Source: Agelaius tricolor
Taxonomy: Eukaryota; Chordata; Aves; Passeriformes; Icteridae
Reading direction: 5' to 3'
DNA length: 64,000 nt
NCBI GenBank assembly: GCA_023055355.1
Contig: JALJCS010000002.1
Span: 76,961,001-77,025,000, forward strand
Each line of letters begins with the position of its first letter. Position 1 is the stretch's first letter. This document shows positions 13,380 through 26,500 of this stretch, in pieces. The translations under genes and the position numbers were made by a program. The notes beneath the pieces were generated by a model. The model was not told the origin of the DNA and searched no databases. It saw nothing but the letters and a program-made list of their open reading frames with translations.

Positions 13380-13541
13380 CAGAGCCAACAAGCTCCAAGC
13401 AGAGACTGCAGTCTGTACAGAGAGAGCCCTTTAGGAGACAGGGTGTCAGGTGTCAGCACATCTTTATCAATTAAAGTTTTAAATGAAAAAGTGAAAATTA
13501 CTACACATGTAGGAAGTGACTCATTTGAGAGAGATCTACAG
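13380..13541 (+). other. Possible exon (54 codons, phase 0-0, unidentified)
   Basis: The segment lies between an acceptor AG at 13378-13379 (weak pyrimidine tract, GAATTGCAG) and a strong donor (CAG|GTGAGC at 13539-13547). It is 162 bp, exactly 54 codons, open and phase 0 at both ends. The peptide is rich in Ser, Arg, Lys and Asp, like a disordered or cytoplasmic linker. I do not recognise the family. It is compatible in frame with 12875-13086 upstream. A chance origin is quite possible. Confidence 0.18.
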
Positions 13542-15189
13542 GTGAGCTGCCTCATTAGATCCAAAGACTGAGCAGAGTAAATTAGAGAGTATCGCTCTCA
13601 AAGGGGCACAAAAGATAAGAAACTCTAAGTCTCCAGGGTTGAGAACCTGCAGTAAACATTAAAAAAGTGTTTGTTTTAATGTTTCCCTCAAGTGTTATTC
13701 TGAAGAATAAAATTGTGCCTAAAGACAAACTCTCACACTACTTTCTTTCAGGGCTGGGAAAGGCTGATTGCTTTCACATCAATAAAGGATGTTTTCTAGG
13801 GCCTGTAAAAACACAACAAATAAAGGCCATCTTCTTCCCTCCAGATCTTACCATTTGCAGGTACAAGCCATCCCTTGTAGCTGATCTGTTCAAGTACCTA
13901 CACTATCCAAAATAAACATTCCCATTTCCAGACAACTGTAAATACCCACTGAAGAAAGAGTAGATTTTTTAAAAAACATTAATTCCAACTTACATCACAG
14001 AAAATTTAGATAATAACCCATTAGTTCTAGACTAAACATACACTAGCCATATTTTAAACTCAAAATTCATGTCAGCAAGTAGAAATGGAGTGGACACTAA
14101 TTATAGGAGGTATTCATTACCTGTGACATTGCAGACTACACACATTCTTTTAGACAAGTTGAAACTATGTACAGTCTAAAACTGAACTCCAAAGAAAACT
14201 TTTTGGAATTTGAATATATATCATAGGTAAATAGATGGAAAAAGCATGTCAGGAGAGGAGGCAATTCACCCAAATAACACTTTGGAGAAAAATATTTGAT
14301 TTCTGCTGTATTCTGCATTTTTCCATGCACGAATATGGGTGTATTCATGAATATGTAAATTTCTGGTACTAGGTTGGATCATACTGTGATACTGGCACAT
14401 AATTAGGAGCTCATCACTAATGATTTATGAGCTGATGCCATGCTATTAGCATTTAGAAATAAAACTACCACAAATAACCTTTTACTTATACTTTACCAGG
14501 GCTATTCATAATAGTAGCCACATTATTGAACATCTACAGGAAAAACATCAGGTCCTCCTTCCAAAAGGAAGATGATGTTCATAAAACTCACTGGATGTGG
14601 GTATTTTCTGTAGGGGGAAAAGAAAGCATTGGTCAAGATTTGAAAAAAAGCCCAACAAACCAAACAAAAACCCCAGGAAAATAGTTCCTTAGTTTAGAGA
14701 CACAATGTAAGATTGACATAACAGGTACAAAAAATAGCAATAATTAAATTAAAAAAAAAAAATTTAGAAAGTCTCAGAAAGAAAAGAAAATAAAAGAAAA
14801 ATAGGAACAAAAGATACAACAAGTGCTATAAAACCAAAAATCTCCTACTTATTATTGTACAAATCCCTCCAGATAAAGGTTTAATTTGAGTTGAGAAAAG
14901 TGTATTTTATTTCACTTTTAGACCTTCTTCATTACTTCTTTGTCTATATAGATAAAATTCAGCCTGGGAAAGAAAAGGCTTGGGGGGGAACCTGTCCATG
15001 TATATAATAAATCCTTGGTGGAAGGGAGTGATGAAGAGGGAGCCTGGCTGGCTCTCTCAATAGTGCCAATTGACAGAAAAAGAGATGATGGAGACACACA
15101 AAAAAGAAAACACACAAAAACATTACATTGCATCTGAACACAAGCAAGCAGAGTTTGTTTTACAGTGATAGTGGCAAAACATGGGCATG
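13542..15189. other. AT-rich unique sequence with A-rich patches
   Basis: No gene or repeat family was recognised. A/C-rich low-complexity words occur near 14640-14675, with an A-run near 14750-14763 followed by a purine-rich patch to about 14805. Confidence 0.5.
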
Positions 15190-15324
15190 AAGAGGTTGTG
15201 AAGTCTCCCTCTGTGGAGATGCTCAGAACCTGACTGGAGAGGGTCCTGGGCAAGCTGATCCAGCAGAGTTATTGGACCAGATGATTTTAAGAGGTGTCTT
15301 CAGATTTAAAGGATTCTTCTGTGA
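15190..15324 (+). mobile_element. CR1 LINE 3' fragment
   Basis: Sense CR1 tail words are consecutive: 'gaggttgtgaagtctccc', 'tggagatgctcagaacctg', 'ctggagagggtcctgggcaa', then 'ttggaccagatgatttt' and 'ggattcttctgtga'. The piece is 5'-truncated at about 135 bp and is non-coding. Confidence 0.85.
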
Positions 15325-17884
15325 CAGAAGAGAGGGCTTGTGAGGAGAGGGAATATCTTTTACTAGGCCTTGTAGGAAAGCTGGAAAACAGCTACTTTGA
15401 GCCACACAAACAATGTTAAGTCTAAGAAGCAGCATCAAAAAATGAATAGTCATATTGCTCTAAGCTTAATTATCACAATATATTAAATAACAGAATTACA
15501 CAAAATATCAACACATAACAAAAAAACAGCAGTTACCATTCACAAAGCCAAAGTTATTGGCAGAGAAAGAAAATAACTAGCACTAACAAGTTAATGCTTG
15601 CACAGCCCAGTGGTAGGGCTGAGCAAGTTCAGTCTCATTATTGCATGCTAAATCATATTGATAAATTAGCAAGAGCATGCAACTGAGATTTCTGACCTTG
15701 TTACTCTTAGACTTAATCTGTATTAGTCTTAAACAGTCAGTGTATTTAAAGTTCAGCACTGTCATCTCTCCCTCTGTGATCTGTTTTCAGTCTGGAATGC
15801 CAGGCATGCCCCTGTGGTTTTCCTTAGGTTTCAAAGCCAACCAGTACCTGAGAAGCAAGCTCCTTTAAAAGAGCAATAACATAGTATTGCTGGTTCAGGT
15901 GGCCATCTGCACCGTGGAATTATCAACTCAAATCTTATTTTAATCTGTGGCTCATTCTGACAAGATGAACACAAAGTAGCTGCTACAAACAATCTTCAAA
16001 CGCTCAGCTATGGTCAAACTGATGTATGGAAGCAAGCTTTCTTGTTTATCACAGACCAGATACAGAGAGAAGAAGCAAATGAAGAAATTAAATTACAGGA
16101 GTCTGAACTGACCCTCAGCATGCTGATGAATGGCTTCCTACTGCACTCAGCCTCTGAAAAAAACCCAAATAACTAATGGCAGACAATCTTACTAGGAATG
16201 TGGGAGAAGAGCCAGCTGAAGGAGAGTTCACATTTATGGTGAATTGTGCTGAGGTCACTCCTCATTAACTACAGAAGATAATGGCTGCAGAGCGACAATG
16301 GGTGGAAGAAACATTTAGAAGCTGGCAATATCAACTCTTATCTCCAAATATACCACAAGGCAGTTCCAGAGGTAATATTCCCCATTTTGAGGAATCTGGT
16401 TTCATGACATTTTCAAGAAATGGAGACATAAGAAAGCACAGTGGAAATTTCCTTCACAATCAACTATTTTCATATTAATAATGTGTAATTTATTACCCTG
16501 TTTTCATTTCCTTCTCCCCCTTCAGTTTCATGTTTGGTTAAATAATTTATCGACAGAAAGGAGTGTTGCTCAGATGTTACAAGAGCTGTAGGTCACTGCC
16601 TATATTTGTGCATTTACTTATGGATATAGTAACATCTAGTTCATATGCCCATATTTTCCATAATACTTCCCTGGCTGATGTCAGGCAAACAGGCCATAAG
16701 ATAGTGTGCACTTACAAGGAACACTTCTGGGGTCTTTAACCTGACTGACTTTGTGGTAACTTCTTTTAGTTGTGTCTGACTGAGTTTTTGGCCCATACCA
16801 TGCTGTGTCAAACAATGACCAGCCAGTCTGGACATCAGTGCAAACTGCAGAGTGTTTCTGGTAGACTTCTCTGAATTTCAAGAGAATTTAATAGGACTCA
16901 ACTAGAACATCTTTTTTCCAGTTAGCTCCAAGTCAGAGAAAGATGCTGAGCATGCTCAGGTTGCTGGTTTATGCATTTAATATTGATTCCAATTTATATA
17001 ATATACCCTACCAATTTTATAATACCTGGAATTATAGAACTATTTACAAGCAATATTGATTACTTCCAGAGCTTTTTCTTGTATGGCATTAGAGCAGCTC
17101 TATAAGTGAAAAGTATGGAAAATGCAGCAGTTTCAGTCTTTGGCTGGGATCTGGTTTTATCTTCCTCACATAGATCCTCATTGCCATGAGTATATTGCTT
17201 GGTCCTTGTGCTCTCGTGGAGAATGAATGTTAGAAGGATGGGTGTAGAACCCATGTGGAATCATAGCTATGAATGAGTGCTCATTCACTGAATGAGGAGA
17301 GCCAGACTATGAGGGATATCCCAGCTGTCCAGCTGTGCAAGCATCATCAGCCGTGCTGGGTTACAGCAGCACATCACAGATCAGCATGTTTTGTTCATAG
17401 CTGCAACTTGCTCTGACACATCAAACCCTGTAGCCCTCAGGAAAGCAGCGTTGCAAGGTGATCCAGGCTCTGTATCCCTCAGTATCTGGAGTCCCTGAAG
17501 CCCATGGAAATTCATTTCCATACATGCCATCAGCTTAGACTTTACAATCCCTGAAAATCTAGGCTTAGAGCTGCTGTCAACCCAGGGCTTCCTTTTCCCA
17601 GAACAGGCCACTCTTACAGTGATTTCACTCAGCCATTTACAATGGATCACACAGTTTTAGTTACAATCTAACTCTCAAACAAGCAAACAGTGAAAAGATT
17701 TCCTGAAAACTAAGTCAACAGGCATGTGTGTGACTCATTTTCCAGATAGAAATTTTTTCTCACTTGTTTTGCAATAGAGATTTAATTCTACATTCTTTGT
17801 TCTTGGGTTTTAGGATATTCTGGGGTGGATGTTGGGGTTTTTACAACATCCTATACTAGAGTTATTCCACTGTGTGTGCCCAAC
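15325..17884. other. Unique sequence without a supported gene
   Basis: No repeat family was recognised. Open frames such as 16281-16478 (+) and 17381-17650 (-) have no domains. The part from 17290 to 17650 is somewhat more GC-rich than its neighbours but has no recognisable identity. Confidence 0.45.
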
Positions 17885-17936
17885 TTTGACTCTTAATAGT
17901 AAGCAGCTAGATAGCTTCTTACTATTGAGGGTCAAA
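17885..17936. repeat. Near-perfect inverted repeat (52-nt hairpin)
   Basis: The left arm TTTGACTCTTAATAGTAAG (17885-17903) faces the right arm CTTACTATTGAGGGTCAAA (17918-17936). Seventeen of 19 positions are Watson-Crick pairs, and the other two (17891/17930 and 17894/17927) are G-U wobbles if the plus strand is transcribed. After one C/U mismatch, the inner AGCT (17905-17908) pairs with AGCT (17913-17916) around a 4-nt loop. The stem covers 24 positions with one true mismatch. It could be a small-RNA-like hairpin or the scar of a template-switch mutation. Confidence 0.85.
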
Positions 17937-18439
17937 CCATAAAGGACAATTTTAACTCTCTGTAGTAAGGAATAAAGATTCAGAAGAAGAGATGTATCCT
18001 CTCTCATTAGAACATATGCACCAATTTCACTATCCTTTTCTACTACAATTTCTCTCAATGCAAAGAAAATTTTTGTTTTCTACTTTTTCCTGTCTTATAA
18101 CAGAGAAATATCTGGCACATCCACTTCAGAAAGGAAAAAATCTGTTTTAAGCAGTCTCTAGTGGAAAAAGACACAGGTGGTCAGAAAAAATAAAAGAAAG
18201 AAAAGAAACAAAAGAAAAAAGGAAATTGCTGAAGTAAGAAGTTAAGAAGACTCTTACTGGAATCAGCTCCAAAGGAAAAAAATGTGAGTCTATCTGATTG
18301 CTCTTTCCAGCACCAATAATATGGATATAAAATCAATTTAGCCAATACCCTACTATAGTCCCTGTATTGCTTGTGAAAAGGGCCAGTTTGTGAGAGACTT
18401 GAGAACAAACCCTTGTACTCAAACACTGAGGGGTGAGAA
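17937..18439. other. Unique sequence with a purine tract
   Basis: An A/G-only-like tract lies at about 18184-18222. It is probably low complexity. Nothing else was recognised. Confidence 0.5.
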
Positions 18440-18782
18440 GGCCAGACTTACAAAGAGTGGCTGAAATCAGTTTGTACCTCATCACAGAGGCAGAGCTGCT
18501 GATCTCTCAATTGCTGGTGACCACAAGGAAATTGAGAGAATTTGTGACTGGAAGAGTTCAGATTGCACATTAGGAAATGTATCTTCATAAGAGGATCATC
18601 TTGGAATGGTCTCCCCAAGGAAGTGGTCATGGCACCAAGCCTGACAGTTTAAGGAGTGTCTGGACAATGCTTTCAGTAATATGGTTTAGTTTTACATAGT
18701 CCTGTGTGGAGCAGGGGATTGGGCTCAGTGATTCTTAGGGGTCTTTTTCAACCTGACACATTCTGTGTTTCTATGATTGTGT
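18440..18782 (+). mobile_element. CR1 LINE 3' end
   Basis: The sequence follows the sense 3' region of a CR1 subfamily: 'ttcagattgcacattagg', 'atcttggaatggtctcccc', 'ggcaccaagcctgacag', 'gagtgtctggacaatgct', 'tatggtttagttttacat', and the tail 'cctgacacattctgtg' with 'ttctatgattgt' at the end. It is 5'-truncated, about 340 bp, and moderately diverged. Its wording differs from the copy at 8750, so a different subfamily is likely. Confidence 0.85.
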
Positions 18783-21124
18783 TCACACTATGTGGGATGT
18801 AGTTAAAACCACAAATAAAGTAGCACACATGTACAGGAACAGAATTTAAAAACTAACACAGAAAGTAGGTGACAACTAACAAGAATTATTATCCCTTATT
18901 CTATGATGAGAGATATCACATAATTATTTAAAAATACTATTTTATGCTATCGGAAAGTGCAATAATTTACAGTATCAATGTGGACAGCTTTGGATTTCTA
19001 AGGACAAACTGTCCTGCATAAATTCATGATACTCTGATCCTCAATACACACATGGACAGTTTAAAAAAATTGGTTTTCTATGTGACATACATAAAAAACA
19101 GGTTTTCTCTTCTTTTCTCAGCAATAAAATCCATGAAATGCAAGATTTTTGACACATAAATTATAATTTGAACCAGACACAACATTATTGTGCATTCATG
19201 AAATAGAATATAAACTAGAAAACTGTTTTAGTACATAGTGGATTTCACCTGGGCACTGTAGATTTCTGCTACAATGAAGTCAGCATCATCTTTTCTTTGT
19301 CTGCTATTTAAAAAGAATGACTTTGCTTGTTTAGACAGGCAACTCTTTTAAATCTTTTTACTGATAGAATGCCTCATAGGAAAGTTTAGAAACATGAAAT
19401 TAACACACTTAAAGCTCACATGCCCCAGTCCCTCAGTCACCCATCATCACAGCAAAAAGCTGTCCTAAGATTAGTCCTTTCCTACATTTAATTTTATTTT
19501 AAAATTTAATGCCAAGGGAGAACCTTGTCTACATGTATTCTTTTTGAAATAGTGTCTTTTCATTGTGAAGACTCATATACTGGATGGTATACCAATGACA
19601 TGGCAACAGGATCTCATTCTTTCTCATCCAGCTGCAGGTAGATGAATTGTATAAATCCATCAAACAGGCATGAATTTAGGTTCAGTCCTTCAGTATTTGA
19701 GCACTGAGAGTCCTTGAGAATTTGGGCATAGGTGTTTGGACTGAATTCTGAAAAAGACAAAAAAACCAACTAACCAAACAAACATCACCACCAAGGAAAA
19801 AGCCACTCAAAAAACAACCAGCACCCCAAACCCTTAAAACGTAAAAATAAGAGGTTGTCACAGATGCACACAAGATTCATTTTTCTGACAAACTGTTAAT
19901 AAAAGCTTTGAAAGAGATAACAGTTGGCAATTTAAAGTATGAATGACCTTGGCAGAATCAGATTCCAAGTTCAAAGACATTAATAAAAACTATTTTCATG
20001 GGAAAATTAATAAAATCTAAAAGAAAATTAAAGAAACTGGAAAACTGCTTCTGGGTGAAATTTTTCACTGACTTGCTTTCTCTGCTTTTCAGAAAGAGAT
20101 TATTCTATGATCATGGGTTTAAAATCTCTTTGGAAAGTCAACTTCCCCTGCTTGTGGAACCCCTTTAGTGGAATTCTTGTGGAATCTCCTTAGTGATCAC
20201 AGAAGACAATAAATGCATAGAAGACAGCAAACATATATTCATCTCATTTCCCAAAAGGGGAAAATTGCATCATAAAAATGGAGAAAGATTTTTAAAATAT
20301 AAATTATAGAAGAGATATTAATTACATTGAAAATAATAGCAGAAAAGAGAAATTTGGATCACATTCTGACTTTCAAACCAACAGACTGATTATGTGGTAT
20401 TTTTCTTTCTCTGCAAAGGAAAAATGCAAATATTGAAAGAGGAGCATTATCTAAGCCAGAATGGTGATAAAATCTGAATGTACTAAAGAATGGAAGACCC
20501 TTAGAAAGCCAGACATCACATATTTTTTAGAGCACACTTAGCTAGTGAGGTGAATCTTCCCTGGCAAAACAATCTAATGCAGAAGGAGCTGGCATTTGCC
20601 TAGAAGTTTCTACACACTTTCAGTCTCCTTCCCAATGAATTTAAGAACAGGTAGTGCTGGCTCAAGGTGCCCTCTCCATCTCTTCTAGAATGCAATAATC
20701 CTCTTGCTGATTACTTTAAACAATATAATACGTATTTTAGATTATATAACCTTAAAAAAATATTAATTTCTCCCCAAACTAGCAATTAGATTAATTTTCT
20801 GGGAACATCTCCTCTCCAATTCTATTTTTTTTAGTAATCAAACTTACTTCCCCCATCCAGTCATGTCTGAACATCTGTACTGCCAGCCTCAGTGGCAGCT
20901 GTAATTCAAAGCTGTTACCATATGCAACTCCAAGTACCATCTATGTTAGTTGATGGAATATTCTGTTCAAGTACCTTCTGCTCTTTCAGACATTACCTAA
21001 CATCTTTTACCTAAATCAGACAAATATCACTTGTCTGACAAGCCTCACGAATTCAGACTTTTTTCAAGTAATTACAAGACAAAAAACCTACTGTAACACA
21101 CACAGCCCCCAAGCCACTCTGTCT
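18783..21124. other. AT-rich unique sequence with an A/C-rich tract at 19745-19815
   Basis: The tract at 19745-19815 is made of CAAA/CCAA-type words and belongs to the low-complexity class also seen at 23448 and, on the other strand, at 53966. A loose direct repeat of about 24 bp (CTTGTGGAA...TTAGTG) occurs at 20151-20195. No gene was recognised. Confidence 0.5.
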
Positions 21125-21182
21125 CACAGACACAGAGGTACACAGACACACAGACACACAGACACACAGACACACAGACATC
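21125..21182. repeat. (ACACACAG)n-type microsatellite
   Basis: The unit CACACAGA recurs about five times with little variation from about 21140 to 21180, preceded by looser CACAGA words. Confidence 0.93.
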
Positions 21183-23447
21183 CCTGGGTAAACTTAATAA
21201 AGTAATTTATTAATTTTTTTTAAGTCTGAAAATGCATGGGTAAGAACCAGATACTCCTTAGTGAGCAGTATTTGAAGATGTTTTCCCTTTAATTTTCAGC
21301 ACCTCTATGAGATTCATGTCATATGCCCTGGTGTTAGACAGATAATGAAACTAGTACTAGGACTAGTACCATTCCTACAAATCACAAGGATGCTAAGGAG
21401 CTAAGTCCCTCAGCTTAAATTTTCTTTTTTTGTAAAGTAGAAAATATATTGTTCTCAGCAGCATCAATTATGATTGCTACATGTTCTTTATACTAGGAAT
21501 GCATATTTTCAAGAAGGCAATCAGTTTTCTTTATATTTACCACTCAACATTAACACAAACTGTACTACCATAGGTCTCTTAAAGTCTATAACTAAGAGTA
21601 TGAAGTGAGAGAAACCTATTCCTTTACAGATTCTCCACACAGTGTAGATGCTCTAAAGTCAAGCCTCTCAGTACTACATGAATCTCATTTATGATGCAAT
21701 TGATATATCTTTATTACTGGTTTCTGCTATCCACATAATGATGATTTTCCTCCCACAGTAAACACTAAATAATGATAAATTCTGTACTGGAAATGAAACC
21801 TCCCTCTGTTTTGAAGTACCCTGTGTTTAATCATGAAAAACCATGCAGATATGTTATATGCTTGAGAGTAAAACTTTGTACTGATATGTGGTAACTACCT
21901 ACAGCCTGAAAATGTCTTTGAAGTGTATCAGGGTCTATGCTGTACAATTGTTAGCAGAGTCCTTTCCCTGGTACTAGGGCAGTAATGACACAGAGAAACA
22001 GTTTTTGACCAAAAAAAATTATTGTGAATAATTTACAAGTTTGCTAATACCGTAGTCACTTCACAGACATCACAGCCCCAAAATCTGATTCCTTAAATAT
22101 TCACTATGGGGTTTATTTATTTAACATTTATCTCACAGTTAAAATATGGGTTTTCCAGAGGGCATGATGGACCATATCACTTTGGGGTTTTCAGGAAAAT
22201 GAGAGCTAAAATGAAGAGCTAGTTGTACAACAAGAGATCAGATGTCCCAGAATTTGTCCTGTGTCACTCCTTCTATACACTCATGGGCACAGATTGGTGT
22301 GGGTGGGACAAGAGGAGAACTGAAGTCCCTAAGTGTTATCCATGTGCCATATCAGGGCCCAGATTTTGGATTTATTACTTTAAACACAACAAAATTGCTA
22401 TAATCTTTGATTTCTGAATTATTTCCATTGGGGGTGTCCATATCCCTTTGAGGCCCTACTATGGATCCAAGACCTGACCTTGCACATCCAAATATACAGT
22501 TTACATCACAGTCCACATGTGAATGCATGCCCCATCTGATTACATTTTGAACAACTGAGATTCTACAGTTTTAGAGAATTGAATATTTATAATATTATTG
22601 CAATATAGTATCTTCTATTAAAGGAATGAATTTATGATCATTTAAAGAAAAAATGTTATTTCTGTTCTTATACAGAAGTATGTGCAAACAGTTAATTTAT
22701 TTTTTTCCTGTTCAATATTACAGAATCTTCACTAGATGAGAGTAGCTTCAGTACTTTGAGGGAAATAATATTTAATTTTCAATTTTTGTCTGGTTTAACT
22801 ATATAAAGGGTCATGACACATAATCACTGTCAATTCAGAGACTCAGCTGCCAAACTGCTCCTTACAAAACTGACCTGTGGAACAATATAATGCAAACAAA
22901 ATCTGGAAATTTTATGGTAAAAGTTACTTTACAAAATTGTTTTTAAAATGTGGATATAAGGTTGAAGTAATAAGTTTGGTTTTTTTTACTTTTCTCAAGC
23001 ATAATATAGAGCAGTTCATTCTCATATCTGTGTTTATACAGATATGGGATATAGACACCTTCAGGAACACTGGATATTGATGGATATTGTTTAGAACATA
23101 GATGAGTGAAGGGCTTGTTATGAATAATTTATTTAAATCCTTTTTTCAGATTGCAGTTCCTTCAAATTTATAAAATGCTCAGAATTAAAATAGCTTCTTT
23201 AAAAAAATTTTCATTTTAGGGACCGAATATGAACTGTTTTTTACAGAGTATTTGTGTGCTGGATGCCTTGATCAACAAAGTCATAATGGTACTGTTCTTA
23301 TTTCTTGATTGGATAGACATCCAAGCAGCTCTACTACAAACCCTCACATATGCAAAGATAAATTTAGATTTCAGGTTATTTTCATAGAAGTGACCTTGTG
23401 TTCTCTGTCTGCAAACATCTTAGCCACAAAAAGTAATTTGTACTGGC
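21183..23447. other. AT-rich unique sequence without a supported gene
   Basis: No repeat family or gene was recognised. A local restriction-site-like palindrome CTAGTACTAG occurs at 21351-21360, followed by a second ACTAGTAC copy. Confidence 0.5.
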
Positions 23448-23510
23448 TTTAATTAAAAAAAAAAAACAAAAACCAAAAAAAACCCCCAAAACTCACAAAA
23501 AATCCACACA
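23448..23510. repeat. A/C-rich low-complexity tract
   Basis: A long A run broken by CAAAAACC and CCCCC words, then CACAAAA-type words. It has no retroposon body. Confidence 0.9.
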
Positions 23511-26500
23511 AAAGATAAAATGGGATTAAAAGGAAATACACAAAAAAGTCAATCAGATAATCACAGAAAATATTTTGCATTATCTTTCTTTGGCTGATTT
23601 ATAACCATTAAATTGTTATTACTTTCTTTCCATTAGTTTTTCCATAATTCATGAAATAAGGTCTACAAACTCATTTCTTGTTATGAGTCTTCTGTCTCCT
23701 CTGTTTATTGAAAGATCTAAACCTGTTTTTCTTCTGTGCTAAATAATTACATGTCCTTTCCATGACATTTGAAAATCAATAATGCATAATATTTAAAGGA
23801 AAAGTCAAAGCATGAATTTTTCATGGATAGATTATAGATTAATCTGATTGTTCTGAAAATGACTATTTTACAGGTACATGCAACTAACTGAAAGGAAATA
23901 TATACAATCTTCCTCATGCATACCTTTCTCAGTGTACCTCTAAAACCAAAAAATATCAGTGTCTTATGGCTTCTTCACATTCTGAAAAGAATTAATTTAC
24001 TACCTACATAAATCTGGTGGGGTTCCAAATCATTCTGTTGTTCAGATCAAGACCTGTAAGAATGCATTACAGTTCTTTCTGTAACCAAACTGATGTCTGC
24101 TTTTGACCTATTCAGATGCTCAGGAGATGTCTGTTATGTGAGCTTGTATTCTGAGACCCTAATGTACAGCTAAACAATTTATATACAAATATGTGTCTAA
24201 CAACTTCATTATAATTATGAATAGTAATGGTAGTGATAAAAACAGCAGTACTACTGCTGTTGTATATTGCACAAACATAAATATAATCATTAGATTTCCT
24301 TTTTTAATTCATCACAAAAATATATATCAGAGGACAGTCACTGCCTCTGACAAGAAGCTAGACAGAGGTTGAAGGTGGCTAGAAAGCTATAAAGTCATTA
24401 TTGCAATGTCTCTGTTTGTGCAACTGGATCTTTAGAGCTCATAAGCCCCCTCTCCTTCCTTTGCACTAGCAAATTTGCAAAAGAAGAAGTTTGACAAAAT
24501 CTAAGAAAGAAAAGGAAGGCAGAATCATGACATGTCAAAATCACAAGATAGTTAAGGTCAGAGGTATTTGTAGAATAAAATTATTTTCATATCTAGTCTT
24601 GTGTCCTACCTACTGGCCCCTAATACACTGGCAACCCTTTTCAAGTAAATCTCTTAGCAGGAGGACTCCTCAAGACAGCTCTCCAGAAGGAATCCTATTT
24701 CTGTCTGACAGTTTTTGACAGAAAGCCAATCCTACTTCAGCCTCTCTCATGAATAAATACATAGTTATATTATCATTTAAATAGCATTTTACATCTAAGA
24801 GTCTCCAAATGCTTATCAAACACTACTCACTTCCATTGCATCCAATTCTTAAGTGACCCTGAAAGAAGCATCACTTGCCTGAAGAAATTTCTCATTGTTC
24901 TTTCGGCCTCTACTAAACTCAAAGTTGGGTCACCCAGTTCAGAGGTTCCTAGACCTTTCCAGTAGACCTAGCCGGACCATCTGCCCTCCTCTAGCACATG
25001 AAGAATGGGTGATGTGTTGATGAAGAATATTTTAACGTGACATTGAAGATTTAGAGAAGAAGCAGAAGTTTGGAAATTGGTGACAGTAGCCATTTGCCTG
25101 GTACATTTTTACCACTTTGTAAACATCTTCCTGTTACCACCTAAGGGATATGCACAGTGGTGTCTCTGTTTACCCACACTGTCTGGATTTCTGATTCCTG
25201 GCTACCTTGGTCTATATGCCACTGTGTCACAGTCAATGACAGACCAGACTTAGTCATCTCTGAATATAACTCAGAAATGCTTTTGGGCTTTGAAAAGGTG
25301 AAAGCAGTATGTGGGTAGCGTATCTATGGAAAACCACAGACATTCTAACTATGCTTTTCCTTCTAATTGGTGAATCACATAAAATGTCTCCTACAGAAAA
25401 CTGTTGGACAATATATGGATGGGATTTACATTTTTCTTCTGTGATGCATATTTTATAGGTTGCTTGAGTCAAAGGAAGCATAAAGATGTACTGATTTTTA
25501 AATTTTGTTTAATCTTGTATTCTGCAGTACTATCAACACACAGTTTGTGCTTTCAAAAGAACAATATTCCTTAGCAGATAATTGAGACTTTTTCCATTCA
25601 TTTTAATGATATGAAAGCTTTTAAATTGATGATCTTGTAGATCTTCAAAGGCCAGGAGGGCAATAAATTTACCGTGTTTAAATCCAGTAGAGATATTGTA
25701 GCACTTACTGTGATATTTACCTTAGAAGTTTTTTTCATTAGGCTTCAAAGGTGTCCATGACATGTTCATATAGTGGAATAGTTTTTCTGTATTTTAAATA
25801 TATTCTAAGTACTTTTAGAAAAGTTCTTATTTGCTAATTAGCTTTTTCAATAATAATGAAGACTAAAGCTGATATTAGACACCAGTGAAAAAATACTAAC
25901 AAATGTTCTTATGGTATTAACTATATAATAAAAATTTCATAGTTTAGATTAAACAGTTCAAAGAAATTAATTTAAGAATGAGACATTTCCACCAAGCATC
26001 CTTTCCATTTGCCTAGTTCCATTTCATTCTTCTCTGAACCAAGGCTATTAGAATGTTCTGATGTTGGTTGGATTTTTAGAAATTAGAAATACAATGTGTT
26101 TTATAAAGAGATGATAGTAAAGAAGCAGGAATTCAAAATTAAGATGAGCAGTTAACTGTGGATGGGACATGATCCAACAAAAATGCACATTCTCTCTTTG
26201 ATTTCTTTATGTTTACCACAGGAATCTCCTAAGTATGGCCAGAGGTCTTATCCCCAAAAAATCCTTCTAGCTGTGTGATTTCTGTTCCAGATCCAAGCCT
26301 TATTAAATTCAGCATCTTAGTTATTCCCCAGAGGAGTAGTTAGGAGGAAGTATAAGTACAGTTTTCTTAGCATCTTAATCCACTTTCCCTCCTAACTCAT
26401 ATATGGGTACCTGCAGGGAATTACAGCTTCACAATTCATCTTTTAGAGCTTCTTCCATAGGCAACAGTGCAGTGCACAAGTCTGTCTGTCTACTTCTATG

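Noticed and set aside
21125..21182. Possible CRISPR-like or satellite array
   Set aside because: The unit is a simple 8-bp CACACAGA microsatellite without spacers.
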